Shown in pieces: positions 56,850 to 64,000 of a stretch of 64,000 nt of DNA. Source of the stretch: Bimuria novae-zelandiae CBS 107.79 (Eukaryota > Ascomycota > Dothideomycetes > Pleosporales > Didymosphaeriaceae); assembly GCA_010015655.1 (NCBI GenBank), contig ML976683.1, positions 230,722-294,721 on the forward strand. Reading direction: 5' to 3'. Under the pieces are notes generated by a model. It saw only the letters and a program-made list of their open reading frames with translations, was not told the origin of the DNA and did not search any database. How positions within the stretch are numbered: the first letter of the stretch is position 1; the number at the start of each line of letters is the position of its first letter. The position numbers and the translations under genes are program-made.

Positions 56850-58161
56850 ATATAAACTTAATTAAAGCTACGCTTGTAGCTATAGATACGCTAAAGTTTA
56901 AAGAAAAGCTTAATTATAAAAAGATTATAAATTAATATAGTTATAACTATATAATGTTTACTTAGTAATACTAAGGCAACTCCTCCTTACGCACTACTAA
57001 AATAGAAAACTAATATACTTTTAACTTATACTAAGAGTAAGAGCTCCTATTATATATTAAACGCCTTACTAATTAAGGATTACTATCAAAAAAAATATAA
57101 TAAGAAACTTTAGTGTTTAAATTACTTAAAAGTAGCGTAACGTACACTAAGTTTATTAATATATTAAGTAATATAAGATTAATTTTGCATTACGCTAGTT
57201 AATAGGAATTAATTACTTACGCTACTAAACTAATTCTTAATCAAAATATAGCTTTTACTTTAAGCTCCTGCGTAGTAAGCTTAGCTAATATAATATAAAT
57301 AAGAAGGGCGTTATGCTAGGAGTACTTACTCGCTTAAAGCGGGTGTTTAGCAAGAGGATGTATAAGGCGGGAAAGATTAAGACTCATATCTAGGATAGCA
57401 ATTAAGAGTGGATAACGCTACTGGCCTGTATATACGCTAATGTATCTGCTCTTAATCCTGCGATTATCTATTAGTTAGCCTTAGGCTCGCTCCAGGACTC
57501 GTGGGTGTAAGCCTTCGAGCCTAACAATTATCAAACCTTTTTCGTCTCATCACCTTCTAGATAGACGAATAACGATATTAGGCTAGCCTAGCTTAAATAA
57601 GTATTTAATCGCTCTATAAAAATAAAGGCTTAATTAAGCTATTAATTACTTATCCTTAATAACTATAAGTCTTACCTAATAATAGATTTTATTAAGTATT
57701 ATAATTGGAATAGGATTTTTCTTATAGTATATTTACCTTATTTAACCCATACGCTCTAGCTACTTAACGTTATTATATTTAAGCCTCTTTTATTTACGTA
57801 CTTATCCTAGGTGATAGTCTTTATAAAGAAATACTAACAGCTTGCTTTTATAAGTAAGAATGGCTTCTATCTTATATTTATAGCAATCTAAAAAGTCTTA
57901 TTTAAGCAGAAAACTATCCCTAAGGCCTTTTAAATAATAGGCCTTTTACTTTTTAAGACTAAAGTAATTCTTAGGAGATTTAATATAAAATAGCCTATAC
58001 TAGGTTACTTAAGTAATAGTAACTCCTTATCCTTAAGCGCTTCTAATTCAAGGAAAATTAAATAGCTAATTAATTAAGTTATAACTAATAAAAATTAAAA
58101 GAAGATTTTAATGCTTATTTAAATAGTTTATTAATTTTTTATAAATTTAATACTCGCTAAG
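56850..58161 (+). pseudogene. pogo/Fot-family transposase remnant, RIP-inactivated
   Basis: The plus strand reads through stops into a pogo transposase: N-terminal SINTNLIKATLVAIDTLKF (helix-turn-helix start), then EWITLLACIYANVSALNPAI and GSLQDSWV, then a DDE-type block with YYNWNRIFLIVYLPYLTHTL, where the aligned acidic residues are partly lost. A less degraded GC-richer patch lies at 57350-57540. It is cut at 58162 by a Copia-like LTR. It differs from the Fot-like family at 48500, so a second pogo lineage is present. Confidence 0.65.
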
Positions 58162-60328
58162 TGTTGAGTCCCTACAGATAGCTAGTCTAGAAGGGTCTAG
58201 GATTGGTTCTTAAGCAAGAGAGTTAGTAATATAAGTAAGGGTTTATTAATAGCTTGCGCGTATTAATGGGGTGTTAGTATTAAAAGTATGTATAGTATAA
58301 TTAAATTATCAAGAGCTTAAGTTAAATCCGAATAATAAATTAATAAATAGTTTAAACACGAGTATAGAAGGGTCATACTTAGAGTTCCTATATACTTGGC
58401 TTGTTTCTACTCGTTGGCGAGCGCTCTTAATAGAGCGCTCTTTAGTGAGCACTCACAAGCAAGCGCTCTCTAAAGAGTAGTTACGTAACTTAGCGCCTTG
58501 CGGCGTAGTCGCTAATAACCAGTCATTCCTGGTGAATGACATGAGGAATTAGATACAAAATCGGCACAGCCTTCCCTGGATCTCAGATCCTAACAATACC
58601 TACGTATCTATTATAATAACAAAAAAAATAACTAGACTTCCTTACTACCTATAGTATAACTAGCGTATAATAACAAAGTATTACTAGTAACTAGATATAC
58701 ACTATTGTATGTAAATTACGAAAGACATCTATATTTCTTTAATTAAACATTTCTTACAGCAATTAGGACAGAAGAAGCAATTAACATGGCAGAAACCAAA
58801 AAAACTCACGAATACCTTTAAAAAAATTTTAAGAAAGCTTAATAGTAAAGTATTATTGATACTAGTAAAAAAACGGCACTTTAGCTAAAGAGGGAGAATA
58901 AAGCATATTTACTTATAAAAAATCTTTAAATCTAAAAGGAAAAGTATAAGAAACTAAATTATATTACGATTAGACTATTTTTATTCCTAAATAGATATTA
59001 CTAGTTATCTACTAATTAGAACTACTACTAGAAGCAAAAATACACCTAGTATTTTATATTAACTAATTAGAACCTGTAGATCCTAAGACACTAGTTAAAA
59101 CCACCTTCTATTACTAGCCTGAGAAAGAAAAAAAATTTAAAGCTAAATAAATACCATAGCATAAGAGTTAGCTAAGCATATATCTTATTAAATAAAAAAG
59201 TCATCTATATAAAAAAATATTTCGGGACTAGAAGAAAACCTAAAGAGACATTACTAAAAGATTAATAAATTTATATAGAAATTAATATACCTAAGACGAA
59301 GGCACAGGCACTAAAGATATCTTATTTAATAAATTTAATATTAAGTATATCGTACTAGAATAACTAATTATAGTATTAGTCTCTAAATAATCTATTATCT
59401 TAGCGTTTATATCCTCTCCTTCTATAGCTATTTTTACAGTAAGGTATAACTTCTTCTTATAAGCACGCTCTTTAGCCTAAAATGATATTTTTATTACGTA
59501 ATATTTACGTAATTACTATATCTACCTCCTGTTTTTCACTTCTATCTTTACTTTATACTTCTCTTAAGTTTTATCTAAGGAAGCCTAACTTATATTTATA
59601 TATAAATAACTTATGCAAACGATTTTAGCGTACTTTAGACTAGTACTTAGTATAATATAGTAAATATAGTTTTTAAGATAATAATTAGTATAAAGATTTT
59701 CTGTACTAGTATTAGTACTAAAGATTTCCTAATATAAATACTATTTACGAATAGTGGAGTCTACGAACATAATAGCTTATATAAGTAATACTAGAAGACA
59801 CGTAATTTAAGGATAAATCTAAGAAAGAAGAGAGGTAATATTAGGATCTATAATCTAATATAAGGATAGTAAACTATTTTATACTTAGTTATAGCACGTA
59901 TAAGTAAAGCCATCCTTATCTTCGCTTGCCGCATTATCAGCGCTTACGAAGTCATGTGACTGCTCTCTAGAGAGCGCTCGCCAGCGAGCAGTCTAGGACT
60001 AGTATATAGAAATACTAAAGATAGACTCTCTATCTTCATGTTTAATCTTATTTACTAATCTATTATTTAGATTATACTTAAGTATTATTAATTTATTTAT
60101 AACTACGTATTATTTTTAATACTAACACCTTATTAATACGCGTAAGCTATTAATAACCCCTTTCTTACCTTACTAGTACTTTTACCTAAGAATCAACCTT
60201 AGCCCTATAGGGATCAGCTATCCCTTAGGGACTTAACACAAGCGAAGACAAGGGTGTCTCCATGTGTACGCGCTGTGACTACTTACAAAATAATTCGCTG
60301 TCCTTATGTAGGATCGTGGTTCCTAACA
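58162..60328. mobile_element. Inverted Copia-like LTRs forming a foldback nest
   Basis: An LTR in minus orientation (58162-58595, TGTTAGGATC...GACTCAACA) and one in plus orientation (59839-60238, TATTAGGATC...GACTTAACA) face outward with their 3' ends. They are diverged copies, matching best over the outer 300 bp. A polypurine tract (GAAAGAAGAGAGG, 59822-59835) precedes the right one. A third piece in minus orientation (60239-60328, from TGTTAGGAACC) matches the first 90 bp of the right LTR. The roughly 1.2-kb centre is AT-rich with no readable frame. No outer target duplication was found. Confidence 0.6.
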
Positions 60329-61555
60329 CCTTATTACGTTAATACCTTAGATAATACTGGTCTACTTTTCGTTACCTTATTATACTATTTTTAGCTATCC
60401 GCAATGCTTAGAGCCTACAATAATAGCTTTTATAGATATAATGCCTATTATAAAGCTAGGCTTGTTAAAGTTATATATGTCTTTATTTAGGATACTGTAC
60501 TTAGCTTTAGTATTCTCTACTTGGCGGAACTAGCCTTATATTACTTTAAGATCTTTATAAAAGGCTTTCTTATAGTTAAGCTTTTAATTAAACTTAAATA
60601 TAAGCTCTAGGTAATACTTAATAAATCTACTAGCCTAATTTTTACTAATAGGTAATAAGTTATGCTTAGCAAGTAAAGAGTTAGCTATGTTCTGTATGTT
60701 AGTAAGCTGGGATAGGTATCCTTGCTTATTTAGCTTTATTATATACTAAATAATTACCTCCTTTTTAGTACTTATTTGTTATAAGGGCCGTACGTACCTA
60801 AGCCTATTCCGGATAAGGGGAGGATAGATTAAGAGTAAAGCACCTTGCGAATATTTAGTAGTTAAGAGCTAGGGATAATAATAAGGTTAGTTATAAATAA
60901 GTTAATTTTATAACAAACTATAGAATAACTAGCCAAAAGGTTTACTAATCTATTATAGGAGATATACTTATAGTATTAAAAAGTTAACTATAAGGAGTAG
61001 GAAAAGTATAAAAAGTATTTTTAACTATATACTAGCTATTATATTCCTTAATATTCTAGAATCCCTTTAGTCTCCTAAAAGACTTACTTTTTAACAGGAT
61101 ATTTTTTAGTTCTTTTACTAAGCTAGTGTCTTTCTAGGATTCCGCCCTCTTAGCGGGATTCTAATTACGTAACTACTAACCTAATTCTGCCCCGCCTACT
61201 AGCGTGCTAAGCCCTATTAGCCCTTCTACGTGGACCTTTATTATTCTGTAATTTACGATCGCTGTACCGCCGTAATTCTTCGTAATTGTAACATTATTAG
61301 CTTTGTTAAGTTAGGCGTGTAATTACGTTACAAAGAGGCTTTAGTAGGTTAGTAACTTAGTATCTTTTAAAGTATTTTATAAATTTTTATAGCGCGTTAC
61401 TAAAATAGTATCGCGTTACGTTTAATAGATTAAATAATAAGCTATATATTTACTTTATTTAAGGACTTTTTCGCATTCTTATGTTAAGGCATTACAAGTT
61501 ATGTAAAATTTAGTGTAGTCTTAGCGAAAGTAAGCGGCTCGCCCATGAGGTACGT
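60329..61555 (-). mobile_element. 5' part of a Fot-like transposon, split by a solo LTR
   Basis: The right end (minus-strand ACGTACCTCATGGGCGAGCC, next to TA at 61556-61557) is a decayed Fot-like terminus. Inward sequence on the minus strand matches the 5' half of the element at 48500, first up to 61294, then again from 60776 down to 60329 where the homology stops at the LTR nest. The two parts join perfectly if the LTR at 60777-61293 is removed. Transposase segments such as the block before FDETGF are readable but carry stops. Confidence 0.75.
60777..61293 (-). repeat. Solo LTR of the 517-bp gypsy family with target duplication TTATT
   Basis: Exactly 517 bp, minus-strand TGTTAC...ATAACA, aligned over its length to 3462-3978. 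TTATT flanks both sides (60772-60776 and 61294-61298). A solo LTR inside a target duplication shows that an entire element inserted here and was later reduced by LTR-LTR recombination. It is better preserved than the copy at 3462. Confidence 0.9.
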
Positions 61556-62718
61556 TAATTATTTTAATAATAGTAATAATTAAAGTTTCTTTTTAATACT
61601 AAATTTAAAGCTTTAAATTTGGCTAAATAGGTAATTAAGTAACCCTCTTTTATCTATATATTAAAAAGCCTAAAAAGGAATTTTATATATATAAGGATTT
61701 ATACGGGTGGGCGATATTTATTAGGGAGCCAAGAATGCGCACGTTAGCGCTAGTCCTTAATAAAAACGAGCTCCTCGTAGATGCCCGTGTTCGAGCTCTT
61801 GATTTCATCGCTTTGAGGATTCGTTTCGGTAACATAGAGTACGTCGAGTTTGTGTTGTCATAAGAAAATCCGTAGATAGGTCGATCCCGTACGCGATACA
61901 GCATGGCTTCCACACCGCAGCCCATCTCGCGTCGTTGTCGTATCGCGCGAATTGCTCTAACAGACTCGGAGCGCACTTCTCCGTCCACTGCACACACGTT
62001 CGGATCGAAGATTGCAGGTGAAATGGGTCACAATGGAGCAAAACGTGGCCGCCCGCGTGCCCTCTTGATCGCCAGGATCAGCATCGACCACCTAGCGCTA
62101 CGATCTTCATCGATTTTGGCGTACCCCTGCTGGCCAACACGGGCGTCTTCAAGCCCTCGTGACCCTCCCGCACTGTGATCTTGGCGGTTTACAACGAAAT
62201 CGTCACTTGGTCCGAGGTCTGTGTTATCGAAGCCAGGCATCTCCCTTGCCCCCGCATTAACCGGCCCGCTCCCTTGCGCGTCCAGTAGCAGGTATACCGC
62301 ACGAACCGAACGGGACAAACTGATTACGCACGTCTTGGTATCCCCTTGAGTCGTTGATTCCGCATCTTTGTGCTTTGCTGTCGATGACGGCAGGCGCGAG
62401 TCGATGTCTCACCCTAGAAGGCTTTCTCAGCCGTGGCTACCTTCTCCACAAGCATGCGCCAGGTGCTTCTCGTCCGGGTATATCGAATCGTTCGGGTCCA
62501 GCGCCTAGCCGTGGCATCTCGCGTCTATCCAAATCACAGAATCATGTTAGCGTAGCAGCCTCGCGTCCCCAAAAGCGTTATACTCCGTTCTTAGTACTAC
62601 CAAGGGTATTAGGATAAGTATGTCGGTTTCTCCGCACATTATCTACAGGCCTGCGGTGCGACCCTTCGTCTCCTGTTTGTTTACTTCTCTCCTGGTGCTG
62701 ACGCCCAACATTTACACC
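61556..62718. other. Compartment boundary and promoter region of the GH3 gene
   Basis: AT-rich sequence ends at about 61700. The following kilobase has normal composition, but the ORFs on both strands (for example 61683-61997 minus and 61903-62178 plus) show no recognisable domain. It is treated as promoter and spacer DNA. Confidence 0.45.
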
Positions 62719-64000
62719 ATGGTTTTGGCGCTGCTATTGTCGCTGAGCTCGCTCGCCGTGGGTGCAGCCATCGACAAGCGCGTCGCCGTCCCAGCAGGCT
62801 ATGTCGCTCTGTCCTCATACCCGGCGCCACATGGCGGTTGGGTCCCCGAATGGAGCGAGAGCTATCGAAAAGCGGCGGGTGTTGTCGCGAACTTGACCTT
62901 GGCCGAAAAAACCAACCTTACGGCGGGGACCGGCATCTTTATGGGACGATGCGTGGGCAACACTGGCAGTGCTCTCAGAGCTGGAATACCTCAACTTTGT
63001 CTTCAAGATGGTCCGCTGGGAGTCCGTAACACTGACCACAGCACCGCGTTTCCAGCTGGTATCACTATCGGCGCTACCTTCGACAAAGATCTCATGCGGC
63101 GTCGTGGCGAAGCAATTGGCGAAGAATTCAGGGGAAAGGGCGTCAACGTCTACCTGGGACCTTCGGTCGGACCGATTGGGAGGAAACCACGAGGGGGAAG
63201 AAACTGGGAGGGCTTTGGGTCGGACCCCGTCCTACAAGCCTACGGCGCTGCTCTAACGGTCGAGGGCGTTCAGAGTAAAGGTGTCATTGCGACGATCAAA
63301 CACTGGATTGCGAACGAGCAAGAGATGTACCGAATGTACAGCATTGTCCAGGAAGGTTATTCCTCGAACCTTGACGACAGGACTCTGCATGAGCTCTACG
63401 CATGGCCGTTCGCTGAGGGTATTCGATCCGGCGTCGGTGCGGCAATGATCGCCTACAATGCGGTAAATGGATCAGCATGCTCCCAAAATAGCTACCTCAT
63501 CAACACCCTTCTCAAGGATGAACTGGGCTTCCAAGGCTTTGTCATGTCCGACTGGCTAGCTCAGATCTCGGGCGTTCCGTCGGCTTTGGCTGGGTTGGAT
63601 ATGTCTATGCCCGGCGATATTCATACTATTCCTCTTGTCACGGGCCAATCTTACTGGATGTACGAATACACGAGAGCGGTGCTGAACGGCTCGATTCCAG
63701 TTGACCGCTTGGATGACTCTGTTACTCGTATTCTTGCAGCATGGTATCAGATGGGGCAGGATCAGAATTATCCTGAGCCCAACTTCTCAACGAACACCCA
63801 GGATACCGAAGGAGATCTTTATCCAGGAGCCTGGCCGGAATCACCGAAGGGTGTTGTCAACGAGTTCATTGACGTCCAAGGAGACCATGCCGTTGTAGCT
63901 AAGGAAGTCGCTCGAGATGCCATCACGTTGCTGAAGAATGTGAATAGCACTCTCCCTTTGTCTCTGGATACAACACTCAAAGTGTTCGGCACGGATGCAG
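62719..64000 (+). CDS. Secreted GH3 beta-glucosidase, N-terminal part (runs off window)
   Basis: The frame is open from the ATG at 62719 (CACC context) to the window end, 427 codons without intron. A signal peptide, [17 protein letters not shown], is followed by a dibasic Lys20-Arg21 Kex2-type site. GH3 features: [74 protein letters not shown], and the nucleophile Asp278 in [14 protein letters not shown] marks the start of the second domain. Family enzymes release glucose from cellobiose and other beta-glucosides outside the cell. An in-frame ATG at 62620 would add 33 residues ahead of the signal peptide and is less likely. HWIANEQE and all seen motifs are intact; the C-terminal half is not visible. 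Confidence 0.9.
   Translation, partial: MVLALLLSLSSLAVGAAIDKRVAVPAGYVALSSYPAPHGGWVPEWSESYRKAAGVVANLTLAEKTNLTAGTGIFMGRCVGNTGSALRAGIPQLCLQDGPLGVRNTDHSTAFPAGITIGATFDKDLMRRRGEAIGEEFRGKGVNVYLGPSVGPIGRKPRGGRNWEGFGSDPVLQAYGAALTVEGVQSKGVIATIKHWIANEQEMYRMYSIVQEGYSSNLDDRTLHELYAWPFAEGIRSGVGAAMIAYNAVNGSACSQNSYLINTLLKDELGFQGFVMSDWLAQISGVPSALAGLDMSMPGDIHTIPLVTGQSYWMYEYTRAVLNGSIPVDRLDDSVTRILAAWYQMGQDQNYPEPNFSTNTQDTEGDLYPGAWPESPKGVVNEFIDVQGDHAVVAKEVARDAITLLKNVNSTLPLSLDTTLKVFGTDA

Noticed and set aside
61683..61997. 104-codon minus-strand frame next to the AT-rich border
   Set aside because: No recognisable domain; its C-terminal part runs into the AT-rich compartment.

Overview
The window looks like a piece of a filamentous ascomycete genome (Pezizomycotina; a Dothideomycete is my guess, not demonstrated). 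Genes carry short introns (43-95 nt) with GT/AG borders and CTRAC-type branch sites. Very AT-rich stretches are full of transposon relics whose reading frames are broken almost only by TAA/TAG codons, as expected from C-to-T repeat-induced point mutation (RIP). The genome is therefore compartmentalised: a gene block of normal base composition (about 7.4-39.4 kb) lies between two AT-rich transposon graveyards (0.3-7.4 kb and 39.4-61.7 kb), and genes resume at about 61.7 kb.

Left graveyard (1-7.4 kb): the un-mutated 3' end of a Fot1/pogo-like DNA transposon; RIP-damaged Ty3/gypsy sequence on the minus strand around one 517-bp LTR; and a composite of two inverted Fot-like 3' ends enclosing an LTR.

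Gene block, in order: a DUF1989 protein with a large acidic insertion (+); a secreted repeat protein with SWGKR motifs that looks like a Kex2-processed peptide precursor (-); QRI7-type mitochondrial t6A synthase with a triplicated targeting peptide (-); a DUF3336-patatin lipase (+); TFIIIA (-) head to head with RPB6 (+); S-formylglutathione hydrolase (+); tRNA exportin LOS1 (+); a cAMP phosphodiesterase with an N-terminal degenerate receiver domain (+); a decayed FAD-linked oxidase (+); a Myb/SANT protein (+); and a SIRT4-like sirtuin (+). Most are housekeeping genes. The set includes t6A modification and tRNA export, Pol III transcription, and cAMP and NAD-dependent signalling, but no biosynthetic cluster is apparent.

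Right graveyard (39.4-61.7 kb): a MITE-like inverted-repeat element at the boundary; telomere-like arrays; a full-length RIP-inactivated gypsy element (42024-51624) with 161-bp LTRs and a 5-bp target duplication, itself carrying a complete Fot-like element and a younger solo LTR; a GCN5 acetyltransferase pseudogene; an apparently intact piggyBac element; and a nest of pogo, Copia-like LTR and Fot fragments with a solo LTR in its exact 5-bp target duplication. The window ends inside a secreted GH3 beta-glucosidase gene.

Most notable: the SWGKR repeat precursor; antisense ORFs between pol and the 3' LTR in two gypsy elements; the intact piggyBac; the doubled-motif ends shared by the Fot-like elements; and head-to-head telomere-like repeats. 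Exon joins were checked by hand for splice sites and frame; nothing was checked against a database.
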